From Synechococcus sp. PROS-U-1 (GTDB lineage: Bacteria > Cyanobacteriota > Cyanobacteriia > PCC-6307 > Cyanobiaceae): a stretch of DNA of 64,000 bases. The notes beneath the pieces were generated by a model. It did not search any database and was not told the DNA's origin. It saw nothing but the letters and a program-made list of their open reading frames with translations. Position 1 is the first letter of the stretch. The number at the start of each line of letters is the position of its first letter. Location: NCBI RefSeq assembly GCF_014279755.1, contig NZ_CP047951.1, forward strand, positions 1,240,001-1,304,000. The letters run 5' to 3'. Both the position numbers and the translations under genes were made by a program. Positions 8,182 through 14,560 of the stretch are shown one piece after another.

Positions 8182-8686
8182 ACTTCCAGTGAATATTGTG
8201 TGGCCGACGGTGATGCACCACCGGAGCGATTCGGCCACCTGTATACCTTGATGGGAATCAAAGTGCCTTGTGATACCCCACCAAATTTCTTAAGAGGAAC
8301 CGACTTGACCCGGGCTAATGCACAGGTCAAATCGCAGCTCTCGTCGGGCATCGCTCTGCCCGGCTTCCGAATCCTTTCAGCGATCCGACGAAGCCATGAT
8401 GAGCCGAATCGTGCACATTTGTCGTAACGAGGCGAGCACTTTCCCGACATCCACAAATCCACTGCGAATTCTGGTTTTTTTGGTAACAGCCTCAGTGGTG
8501 CACATGCTTGGCCCCGTCACGTCAAGATCTGAAGGTTGGGTGGATCTGTGCTGATCTTGAGATCCACGTCGTTCTCAGCTGCTGAACATTCACTCATGTC
8601 GCCGTACTGAGCGTCCCCTCTTCCAGCAGCCTGTCCTTTCCGGCTGATGGCTGTCTGTGACGGGGTTCCTGTCGGTGAAGGCAGCT
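8182..8686. other. About 500-base spacer between copies A and B
   Basis: No supported gene. A plus-strand frame at about 8251-8427 and a minus-strand frame at 8172-8462 are both open, but neither looks like a normal protein. A small 8-base inverted repeat is present at 8540-8547/8560-8567. The segment has the same degraded character as 7372-8065. Confidence 0.4.
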
Positions 8687-8865
8687 ATGACAGTCATCTG
8701 TGAGGACAGCAATTCCGACGACTGGTGGATGGCTGACGTGATTTACGTCGATGGTGGTGCCAGGGATCCGAAGATGCCGACCCTGTTCCAGTCGCTGATG
8801 TGGATACAGGGGTAGTTCGGTGGGCCTGTGCCGACCTTGTCACGCATATCGTTCCAAGGGTTTAG
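8687..8865 (+). pseudogene. Copy B of the 'ICEDSN' family, one-base frameshift
   Basis: ATG at 8687 opens MTVICEDSNSDDWWMADV, then VDGGARDPKMPTLFQ, after which the frame stops at 8813-8815. Inserting one G after TTCCA at about 8790 gives VADVDTGVVRWACADLV and ends THIVPRV before TAG at 8863-8865. The corresponding CAGGTCGCTGATG is intact in copy C, which supports a one-base deletion here. The restored product would be about 59 residues: acidic and Trp-rich with a GGARDP turn. From memory this resembles a small-protein family of marine Synechococcus with unknown function. Confidence 0.6.
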
Positions 8866-8874
8866 AGCTCGAGC

Positions 8875-8976
8875 TCAGCCTTTTGCCGGTTGCGTCAACT
8901 TGTAGAGGTTCAGAGCCACGAGAGCCACGCCGAAGCTGCAAAAGAAAACGATCAGGTCTTGACTGGAGATGGGCAT
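8875..8976 (-). CDS. 33-residue single-helix membrane protein
   Basis: The frame reads MPISSQDLIVFFCSFGVALV and ends YKLTQPAKG before TGA. Residues 8-26 form one membrane helix with a short cytoplasmic tail, like many tiny thylakoid or plasma membrane proteins. GAGGT just upstream of the ATG is a good ribosome-binding site. It is divergent from the small membrane gene at 9032, and a palindromic site lies between the two starts. Confidence 0.5.
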   Translation of the reverse strand: MPISSQDLIVFFCSFGVALVALNLYKLTQPAKG

Positions 8977-8992
8977 AGGACCTCAAGTAAAG

Positions 8993-9013
8993 TTCGTTAC
9001 GTAATGTAACGAA
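8993..9013. promoter_or_regulatory. Palindromic operator-like site between divergent small genes
   Basis: A perfect inverted repeat, TTCGTTAC-GTAAT-GTAACGAA, lies in the 55-base gap between the starts at 8976 (minus) and 9032 (plus). The size, dyad symmetry and position fit a dimeric repressor or activator site controlling both genes. No specific regulator is suggested by the sequence. It could instead be a chance dyad in an A+T-rich promoter. Confidence 0.4.
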
Positions 9014-9031
9014 TGCTGGTAGGTTGTGGGC

Positions 9032-9220
9032 ATGGAACAAACCAAAAAAGCTCCAGCGAATTTCGCCTACATAGGCGGAAGCGTGATCGTTGCGATCATG
9101 GCTTTGTCTGTCTTTATTGGCGCTGCCAACGCTGGCGACTGCCCTCGCAGCAAGTCAGCTGAAGCAACCTCAACAGAGGCGCATCACAAGTCAGACGAAA
9201 AGATTGAGGTCGAAGCTTGA
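9032..9220 (+). CDS. Small membrane-anchored hypothetical protein
   Basis: A 62-residue protein starting MEQTKKAPANFAYIGGSV, with one hydrophobic helix (about residues 11-32, ending in FIGAANAGDC), then a charged Glu/Lys/Ser tail containing SEATST-type low complexity and ending KIEVEA. The helix could be an uncleaved anchor or a signal peptide ending at ANA-GDC. ATG at 9032 is chosen; GTG at 9026 is possible. It is followed by an overlapping small membrane gene, suggesting a two-gene unit. Function unknown. Confidence 0.55.
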   Translation: MEQTKKAPANFAYIGGSVIVAIMALSVFIGAANAGDCPRSKSAEATSTEAHHKSDEKIEVEA

Positions 9221-9363
9221 ACGACTACACGTCAGCCATCACCGCTCTCATCATCGTCACTGTAGTAATCACTGTGGCAGTCGTTTACGTGGTCGCTCAG
9301 CCCACCGACCTGCCGAGATACAAGGAGAACGACCCGAGATCTAAGGAAGACGACGACCGCTAA
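9217..9363 (+). CDS. 48-residue membrane protein, TTG start overlapping the upstream stop
   Basis: The frame reads (M)NDYTSAITALIIVTVVITV, continues as one strong membrane helix, then has a charged tail (DLPRYKENDPRSKEDDDR). The TTG start at 9217-9219 overlaps the TGA of the preceding gene at 9218-9220 (TTGA), which points to translational coupling. The pair therefore looks like a mini-operon of two single-pass proteins with charged cytoplasmic tails. It is too short for common gene-finder cut-offs. Function unknown. Confidence 0.55.
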   Translation: MNDYTSAITALIIVTVVITVAVVYVVAQPTDLPRYKENDPRSKEDDDR

Positions 9364-9366
9364 CGC

Positions 9367-9444
9367 CAGGTCGCTGATGCCGATCAAGGGGTGGTTCGTT
9401 GGGTCTGCGCTGAACTTGTGAATTACATCATTCCCCGCAGCTGA
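9367..9444 (+). pseudogene. Copy C fragment of the 'ICEDSN' family (C-terminal third)
   Basis: Directly after the TAA of the preceding gene, the frame reads QVADADQGVVRWVCAELV and ends NYIIPRS before TGA. This is nearly the same as the restored C-terminus of copy B (VADVDTGVVRWACADLV...THIVPRV), and the nucleotide sequences match over about 70 bases. There is no start codon and no N-terminal half, so it is a truncated remnant. The stop codon lies inside a strong hairpin at 9440-9464. Confidence 0.55.
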
Positions 9445-9464
9445 TGGGAGGAGCTCCCATCAGC
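9440..9464. terminator. Strong hairpin at the end of copy C
   Basis: An 11-base perfect inverted repeat (GCTGATGGGAG / CTCCCATCAGC) with a 3-base loop. It covers the last codons of the copy C remnant and also the stop codon of the minus-strand gene at 9460-9558. No T run follows on either strand, so it may be a stabilising or bidirectional attenuating structure rather than a classical terminator. Confidence 0.4.
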
Positions 9465-9558
9465 GGTACGCCTGCTGTTTGTGCTTCTGTTCCTCGCGCT
9501 GTCTGATTTGCTCCTGACAACGGCGTTCAACTTCACGTCGATGCTCCAGGGTCAACAT
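9460..9558 (-). CDS. 32-residue charged coiled-coil peptide
   Basis: The frame reads MLTLEHRREVERRCQEQIR, continues QREEQKHKQQAYR and stops. It is almost entirely charged, with Glu/Arg/Gln spacing typical of a single long amphipathic helix or coiled coil. An AAGG precedes the ATG. The length is well below gene-finder limits, but the regular helix pattern argues for coding. A possible decayed relative of its last codons (QPYR-stop) is seen on the minus strand near 10043-10060. Confidence 0.4.
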   Translation of the reverse strand: MLTLEHRREVERRCQEQIRQREEQKHKQQAYR

Positions 9559-9660
9559 CCTTCGAACCTTGGCCTCGCAGCAGGCTAAGGGCGGGGGGCT
9601 AATACTTGTCATAACGCTGCTATTCGCTTTCAATTTTCAGCAACTGCAAGGCAGTCATCC

Positions 9661-10011
9661 ATGAAGCTCTCAACAGTTGGGATTCCTCTGCTCATCGGAC
9701 TTGCCGTGTTCTTTTATCTAGTGGAGATCGATGGTTTCCCGTCTATAGAAAATGATCAGAAGCCTGAACTGAAATCCCCGCATTCACCAGCTAATCCACC
9801 CAAGCCAAAGCCAAAGGGCTACAAGGAATGCATGTGGTTTTCTAATGAACAGTACAAGAAAGATATGAGCAAATTTAATTGGATCAGAAGCCAGCCTGAA
9901 GTTGATTACGGGCGACTTAGAAACGACAAGTATGGAAAGGGGCTCAACACTATTACAAAAGAGAAGCTAGAGAGAGAGAAGAAATGCTTCGAAGATGGAT
10001 TGAACTTCTGA
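9661..10011 (+). CDS. Membrane-anchored hypothetical protein
   Basis: A 116-residue protein with an N-terminal hydrophobic segment (residues 5-21, TVGIPLLIGLAVFFYLV), a Pro/Lys-rich linker (SPANPPKPKPKGY), and a small charged domain with KECMWFSNEQYKKDM and a final KEKLEREKKCFEDGLNF. The two cysteines (in KECMW and KKCFED) may form a disulfide, which would place the domain outside the cytoplasm. The DNA is more A+T-rich than the flanking genes. No family recognised. Confidence 0.6.
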   Translation: MKLSTVGIPLLIGLAVFFYLVEIDGFPSIENDQKPELKSPHSPANPPKPKPKGYKECMWFSNEQYKKDMSKFNWIRSQPEVDYGRLRNDKYGKGLNTITKEKLEREKKCFEDGLNF

Positions 10012-10085
10012 ACGCCAACGGGTGAAGTCTTCAACAGCCGCTGAAGCGCATCAGCGGTACGGCTGCACCCGCCGCTTCCGTTATC

Positions 10086-10237
10086 TCAGGTTGCGAAGAA
10101 CAGGGCGATGTTGAGGATCGCAAGCCCAACCAGGAACACGGCAGCCAATAACGAACCTCAGGGAAGTATTTGGCAATGATGAAACCAACCCCGAGAAACA
10201 CCGACGAGAGCAGAAGGGCGGTGAGATCCGTTCCCAT
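10086..10237 (-). pseudogene. Small two-helix membrane protein gene with frameshift
   Basis: The frame from ATG at 10237 reads MGTDLTALLLSSVFLGVGF, then IIAKYFPEVRYW. It then continues as an improbable Cys/Trp/Ser-rich sequence. Switching frame near 10140 (one base missing) gives LAAVFLVGLAILNIALFFAT followed by TGA at 10086-10088, a clean second membrane helix. Together they would make an approximately 50-residue two-helix membrane protein. I infer a one-base deletion; a base-call error is the alternative. Confidence 0.5.
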
Positions 10238-10333
10238 GAGCTGGTTTGAGTCGGATCGACCACGATGACAAGTCTTCACTCCGAGTGTGGTGTCCCGTTT
10301 TGAAGCCAGACTTCTGAGGTCAGTGGAGACCGA

Positions 10334-10579
10334 GTGGCAAAGGGCGGACAGAAGTGCTGGGTCTGGTTCAAGGGCATTCCACTGGAAACTGACGACGGCA
10401 AGTGGATGGGTGGATGGCAGGGATCCGTTGCTCCCCTTGATGGCATCAGATGTAAGCACTACGAGTACGTGCCCTGTCGTCTTCCTCAATGGCGCGTGTC
10501 TTGGGATGAACCGAAGGATCTAAAGACACCCCCGGAGATACCCGAAGGTGCTGAGTGGAAGCACTGGCCTACTGACTGA
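10334..10579 (+). CDS. 81-residue Trp-rich hypothetical protein, GTG start
   Basis: The frame reads (M)AKGGQKCWVWFKGIPLETD, then DGKWMGGWQGSVAPLDG, CKHYEYVPCRLPQWRVSW and ends EWKHWPTD. It has eight Trp residues and three Cys. GTG at 10334 is the start, with a GGAG eight bases upstream. The composition suggests a compact soluble domain, possibly disulfide-bonded or metal-binding. The long minus-strand frame covering the same DNA looks like a shadow. Family not recognised. Confidence 0.5.
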   Translation: MAKGGQKCWVWFKGIPLETDDGKWMGGWQGSVAPLDGIRCKHYEYVPCRLPQWRVSWDEPKDLKTPPEIPEGAEWKHWPTD

Positions 10580-10620
10580 CCAGTGGTCCGAAAAGAGAAA
10601 GCTTCTGGCATGGGTGATGG

Positions 10621-11553
10621 TCAGAGGATCAAATTTGAGGTCTTGATGGACTCGGTGCTGGTGCCAGGCAGTTGCAGGGCGAGATCTGCCATCCCGTCCC
10701 CGTTTTTGTCCAGTTCGAGGGTGCCTTTCTTGAACCGTACGTCTCCGGGTGTACCTGTAAAGCGATCATCGCCAATGAATCGCAGCTCCTTCGCCACGGC
10801 GCTGAGATCAATTTTGTCCTTGCTACCGAAATCAAGGATGTAATCGGCTTTTCCCTTGGTCGCCAGGGAATCCTTGACCTTTTCATAAACGAAAGTGTTC
10901 TTCCCTGACCCGCCAATCAGCACGTCAGCTCCTCTCGTCCCCAACATCCGGTCATTGCCCTTAAGCCCAATTAACAGGTCGTTAGAACTTGTGCCGACGA
11001 GTTCATCACCAGAATCCAAGCCGATCTTGAGGCTTGTTGTGGTTTCAATGAGTTCGTCAGATAGGCCGATCTTCTTGGTGTTAATACCGAAGTCGCTGTA
11101 ATCGGCAAACACCGCTGTGTTGCTGCCAGCAGGGAGTGCAGCCAGCACTTCCACCGTGAATTTCAGCGGACTATTCGGTGGAATGAAATCTCCAGCACCC
11201 CTTTCTCCATAGGCCTGGTCCGCTGGGATGGTCAGCTCCACGACAGAGCCGATTCGCTTTTTTTTTAGTCCCTTATCCCAGCCTTCAATCACATCTCCGA
11301 CTCCGAGATTGAACGGGAAGGGGTCACGACCAGTGATCTGCTCGAAGGTGGAGAAGTCGAAGTTTGCATCGAATTCATCTCCGTTCAATAAGGTGCCCTG
11401 GTAATACACCAAAACCCTGTCGCCGTTGGCGATTTTTTGGCCCTTGGACTTTCGCAGCAACGTGCTGGAGACCTTTTTGACAGTCTCTTTCGCCATGTCC
11501 TTCCTCAGAATATGGGCAGTCTGACTCTTGTTCTGAATTTGCTCAGGGGGCAT
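10621..11553 (-). CDS. FKBP-type peptidyl-prolyl isomerase fused to RTX calcium-binding repeats
   Basis: A 310-residue two-part protein. Residues about 25-145 form an FKBP domain: GDRVLVYYQGTLLNGDEFDA, FNLGVGDVIEGWDKGL, VELTIPADQAYGERG and IPPNSPLKFTVEVLA are the standard FKBP blocks. Residues about 180-225 contain degenerate RTX nonapeptide-type repeats (GTSSNDLLIG, GLKGNDRMLG, GTRGADVLIGGSGKN) and then a serralysin-like C-terminal segment (VYEKVKDS, ILDFGSKDKIDLS). RTX C-termini are known signals for type I secretion, so an isomerase exported from the cell is inferred. No signal peptide is seen. The start could also be the Met at 11496 (MAKETVKKV). The gene stands alone with no secretion genes in the window. 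Confidence 0.85.
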   Translation of the reverse strand: MPPEQIQNKSQTAHILRKDMAKETVKKVSSTLLRKSKGQKIANGDRVLVYYQGTLLNGDEFDANFDFSTFEQITGRDPFPFNLGVGDVIEGWDKGLKKKRIGSVVELTIPADQAYGERGAGDFIPPNSPLKFTVEVLAALPAGSNTAVFADYSDFGINTKKIGLSDELIETTTSLKIGLDSGDELVGTSSNDLLIGLKGNDRMLGTRGADVLIGGSGKNTFVYEKVKDSLATKGKADYILDFGSKDKIDLSAVAKELRFIGDDRFTGTPGDVRFKKGTLELDKNGDGMADLALQLPGTSTESIKTSNLIL

Positions 11554-11571
11554 GGACTATTCCTTTGATCA

Positions 11572-11883
11572 ACGTCTCCTTCAAGCCGTGGCTCAAACCA
11601 GCAGATTGAGCTCAAGGACCATGGATTCAAGGCGTTTCAACCTCTGAAGGATCCTTGCGAACTAAATAAGGCCCGTCTGGCACCCGGGCATTTTTCGATT
11701 CAGCCAGAAGATCTGGATGGACGAGAAATGGTCACAACAGTCCAAACAGCCACCGATGGCGAACTCAACGTTGAGTTCAAGGCGACGATCCACATAGAGA
11801 TCTCGGCGTTCCAGCCGCTGGCTGAGAAGAAGTTCAAAGGCGTGTACTGGCTGAGTGAGCAGCCAGCTGATCTGAAGAGCTAA
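11572..11883 (+). pseudogene. Possible 5'-truncated hypothetical gene
   Basis: The frame is open from the TGA at about 11568 to the TAA at 11881-11883 and reads QIELKDHGFKAFQPLKDP, LAPGHFSIQPEDLDGREM, VTTVQTATDGELNVEFKA and so on, ending EQPADLKS. This is protein-like throughout, but the first ATG is at 11728, in the middle. Either a 51-residue protein starts at 11728, or an older, longer gene has lost its 5' end. It faces the start of the FKBP-RTX gene. Function unknown. Confidence 0.35.
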
Positions 11884-12057
11884 CCGATGAACGATGTCTT
11901 GAAAGGGTGGGGGAGGGTTGGGGTGTCGACGGGACTGACGTAGCGCGGGAACGGTAAAGAGTTGTCCCTGCGTTCTTCTTCCCTCAGCTGGCTTGGTTTG
12001 GTGGCGTCGATGCGCTTGTCGCCAGCTTTGATTTGCGGTTAAGGGCTGAGATCCCAG

Positions 12058-12801
12058 TTAGTTCGTTGCGTTGAGGCTCTGCTCTTCCAGCAGCATGTTG
12101 AACTGCAGGAGCTGTTCATCACTGAGCTGTTGGCGACTGGTCGAGCCAAGGTGCTTTTGCAGAAAAGCGCGGGCTTGGTCTGAGTTCCAGCCCAGCTGTT
12201 TCAACATCGAATCACCCTGGCTGAGCAGATCCCCACGGCGAATCGGAACAGGGGCCGTTGATGCATCGTCGTTGGTTTGAATCAATTTCAATTGCCGTAG
12301 GTAGGCCACCAGATCGGCATAGCGGGTCAGTTTGTGGCGACTGCCAAGGCCGAAGGCACGGTTGAGGTACGCCTGTTCCTGTTCTCTTGTCCAGCCGATG
12401 CGTCTGATTTCCAGGTCGATGGCAGTGAGTTCATCGCTCCAATCGTCAGGATCCGTTGGCGTTTCCGAAGGGACGTCGTCCGATTCGGCAATCTGTTGTG
12501 TGGCAGGTGGAGCAGGTGAAACGGCATGGTCCTGCTCAAGCTTCCTTGGGCGCTCCACAGGAGCACGCTGTGGCTCCTTCGGGCTCTCCTTGAGCTCAGT
12601 GCTGGAGGCAACCTGCTCTGATCGTTGCCCTCGACTGAGCTGAAGTCTTGTGTTTAGACGATCCAACGCTCGTTCCTCAGCTTCTTCGGCGTTGGCAGCT
12701 TCTCCAAGGGCGCTTCCCTGAACAGCGCCTTCATCCCATGCCTCAACCCGAACGATGCATCGCAGGGTATCGACGTGACAAAGCTCGGCCCGGATCTGCA
12801 T
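12058..12801 (-). CDS. Conserved hypothetical protein with acidic linker
   Basis: A 247-residue soluble protein. Residues 1-55 form a beta-alpha unit (MQIRAELCHVDTLRCIVRVE, then EEAEERALDRLNTRL). Residues about 60-120 are a low-complexity Pro/Ser/Glu linker. Residues 120-247 contain two similar helical units (GWTREQEQAYLNRAFGLGSR and GWNSDQARAFLQKHLGSTSR), each followed by a Leu-rich helix, so the C-terminal half is an internal repeat. The repeat pattern suggests a binding module; no enzyme motif is seen. It diverges from terC at 12840 and marks the return to core genome. Confidence 0.7.
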   Translation of the reverse strand: MQIRAELCHVDTLRCIVRVEAWDEGAVQGSALGEAANAEEAEERALDRLNTRLQLSRGQRSEQVASSTELKESPKEPQRAPVERPRKLEQDHAVSPAPPATQQIAESDDVPSETPTDPDDWSDELTAIDLEIRRIGWTREQEQAYLNRAFGLGSRHKLTRYADLVAYLRQLKLIQTNDDASTAPVPIRRGDLLSQGDSMLKQLGWNSDQARAFLQKHLGSTSRQQLSDEQLLQFNMLLEEQSLNATN

Positions 12802-12839
12802 CGCAATGGAACAGCGCTCGCACTTTCTAGGCTGCCGCG

Positions 12840-13577
12840 ATGGACATCACTTCGCTCCCCTCGCTGTCGGATTTTTTTGAAGGTGCCGATCAGTGGGGAG
12901 AGATTTTTGCTCTGCTTCCTGTTCTCGTGCTGCTCGAGCTGATCCTTTCAGCTGACAATGCTGTGGCGCTTGCTGCCATCGCCCGAAGCAGCCGTCAACC
13001 GGAGCAGGAGCGCCTGGCGCTCAACCTGGGTATCGGGATCGCTTTCTTATTGCGAATCGTCCTGATTGTTGTCGCGCAGTGGGTTTTACACAATTCATGG
13101 GTTCAGCTCCTTGCGGCTGCTTATCTGATTTGGCTTGTTGTTGATCACTTCAAAAGCCGTTCAGAGGTTCCGACGGATGCACTGGATGGCAATGCATCCG
13201 GCCGTGATCAACGGCCTTTTCTTAAAACCGTTCTGCTTCTTGCATTCACCGATCTAGCGTTCTCAATCGACAGCGTGGCCGCTGCGGTGGCCATCAGTGA
13301 TCAGATCCTGCTGATCTGTGCAGGTGCATTCATCGGCATCGTGGCGTTGCGCTTCACTTCCGCTCTGTTCATTCGCTGGCTTGATCTGTATCCACGGCTT
13401 GAAAGGGCTGGATTTCTCGCTGTTGCTTTTGTGGCGCTGCGCTTGATCGTTCACGTTGTTGTGCCCAGCCTCAATCAACCCGATTGGCTCACTCTGTTGG
13501 TGGTGCTGATGCTGTTTGCCTGGGGAATGTCGATCCGCAGTAACGATCTCAATCAGGATGAAAGCCATGCTTGTTGA
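12840..13577 (+). CDS. TerC-family integral membrane protein
   Basis: A 245-residue membrane protein with about seven hydrophobic helices. The TerC family signature is repeated: ELILSADNAVALAAIAR in helix 1 and DLAFSIDSVAAAVAIS in the second half, each with a conserved Asp in the membrane. Family members act in metal ion (often manganese) efflux and in thylakoid membrane insertion or biogenesis. It is followed by a gene whose start overlaps its 3' end by 11 bases, so co-expression is likely. Specific substrate unknown. Confidence 0.88.
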   Translation: MDITSLPSLSDFFEGADQWGEIFALLPVLVLLELILSADNAVALAAIARSSRQPEQERLALNLGIGIAFLLRIVLIVVAQWVLHNSWVQLLAAAYLIWLVVDHFKSRSEVPTDALDGNASGRDQRPFLKTVLLLAFTDLAFSIDSVAAAVAISDQILLICAGAFIGIVALRFTSALFIRWLDLYPRLERAGFLAVAFVALRLIVHVVVPSLNQPDWLTLLVVLMLFAWGMSIRSNDLNQDESHAC

Positions 13578-13905
13578 ACTTCGCCACATCAGTGGTGATC
13601 GTTTAATCGATCGTGTTGATCTTGAGGATCCACCACAACCGGGACGCTGGCTTGTTGTCGAAGAGCAGTCCTTCCTTGTGATGCAACGACGCCACCGTTA
13701 TGCCTTGCGCAACGGCCGTTATGTGATGGCATCAGTGGCCTTAATGGTGAAACCTCAGGCGCGTCCTGCGGATGCAACACCCTGGCGCCATGGCTGGGTG
13801 ATCGGTGACCCGAATTGTCGTTTTAATGCCCGCAGCCCTTTGCTCCGCTGTGCCGTGTGGCCTGAAGGACCCTGCGAGAGCTGCAGCCATCGTGAACTTC
13901 ACTGA
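13567..13905 (+). CDS. Conserved cyanobacterial protein (DUF6464-like)
   Basis: A 112-residue protein starting MLVELRHISGDRLIDRV. The visible blocks are GRWLVVEEQSFLVMQRRHRY, HGWVIGDPNCRFNARSPLLR and a C-terminal cysteine cluster WPEGPCESCSH. The layout matches the small cyanobacterial family I know as DUF6464, whose function is unknown; this assignment is from memory. The CxxC near the end could bind a metal. It overlaps the terC 3' end and is followed four bases later by the next gene, so all three probably form an operon. Confidence 0.7.
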   Translation: MLVELRHISGDRLIDRVDLEDPPQPGRWLVVEEQSFLVMQRRHRYALRNGRYVMASVALMVKPQARPADATPWRHGWVIGDPNCRFNARSPLLRCAVWPEGPCESCSHRELH

Positions 13906-13908
13906 TCC

Positions 13909-14559
13909 ATGAACGCTGAATGGCTCACTGGGCGTCTCTGCGCTGGACATGGAGTTGCCTCCGGAACCAGCAACGAATCTCCCTATCCGGATGGAACGAT
14001 TCGTATGCAATTCCCTGTGTTCAATGCATTAGGGCTCGATCTGTCGGGCTGTTACTTCGGCACGCTGAATATCGATTTTGCGCCGCTTGAAATATCACTG
14101 TCGACTCCTGATCACCTGTTCGAAAAGGTGGAGTGGACCGATCTCCATCCCCCTGAGACGTTCTCGTTCTGGCAAGTGGAGATCAAGGCCACTGAAGTTG
14201 AGGTCTTGCGTGGTTGGATCTACTACCCCCACCCCGAGACCAAGGAACGTCATTGGCAATCTCCAACAACATTGGAGTTGCTTGCACCGCGATTAAGTGG
14301 GGTGGAACCAGGCTGCACCATTTCTCTTCGCGATGAACAAAGACGGATCAAACTTGTGGACACAATTCGTTTGCGTGCACGCTTGCTGGAATTCCTCAAA
14401 TTCAGAGTGCTCGCGTCCCAGCAAACATTCTTTGAGGTCGACACGCTGGCAAAACGGCAACAATGGCTCTCGACGATGTTCCCGGAGGCGCTTCAACTCT
14501 CCGAACAGGATCTTGACCGTGTCTGGACACAAGCGCGTTCGTTGTACACGGAATCCTGA
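13909..14559 (+). CDS. Conserved hypothetical protein with riboflavin-kinase-like N-terminus
   Basis: A 216-residue soluble protein. The N-terminal 60 residues (LTGRLCAGHGVASGTS, then LSGCYFGTLNIDF) follow the pattern of archaeal CTP-dependent riboflavin kinases: a glycine-rich VxxGxGxAS-type segment and a GTLNI motif. The similarity stops there, and the central and C-terminal parts (WRGWIYYP region, then a helical tail LAKRQQWLSTMF) are not familiar. No P-loop. It is the third gene of the terC operon. Riboflavin kinase activity is only a suggestion. Confidence 0.6.
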   Translation: MNAEWLTGRLCAGHGVASGTSNESPYPDGTIRMQFPVFNALGLDLSGCYFGTLNIDFAPLEISLSTPDHLFEKVEWTDLHPPETFSFWQVEIKATEVEVLRGWIYYPHPETKERHWQSPTTLELLAPRLSGVEPGCTISLRDEQRRIKLVDTIRLRARLLEFLKFRVLASQQTFFEVDTLAKRQQWLSTMFPEALQLSEQDLDRVWTQARSLYTES

Positions 14560-14560
14560 A

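Noticed and set aside
7858-8238. 126-codon minus-strand frame
   Set aside because: It is antisense to copy A of the small-gene family; the plus strand shows paralogous similarity to copies B and C, so this frame is probably a shadow.
8172-8462. Overlapping frames on both strands between copies A and B
   Set aside because: Neither product has normal protein composition, and no start signal or similarity supports them.
8540-8567. 8-base inverted repeat (GTGGATCT/AGATCCAC)
   Set aside because: Short stem with a 12-base loop, no adjacent gene end and no T run; likely chance.
10043-10060. Possible second copy of the end of the 32-residue coiled-coil peptide (QPYR-stop)
   Set aside because: Only a shared 14-base stretch (catcagcggtacg region) and three or four codons match the gene at 9460-9558; too short to call.
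10031-10489. 152-codon minus-strand frame
   Set aside because: It fuses antisense of the 10334-10579 gene to the first half of the two-helix gene and then runs out of frame; it is not a real single gene.
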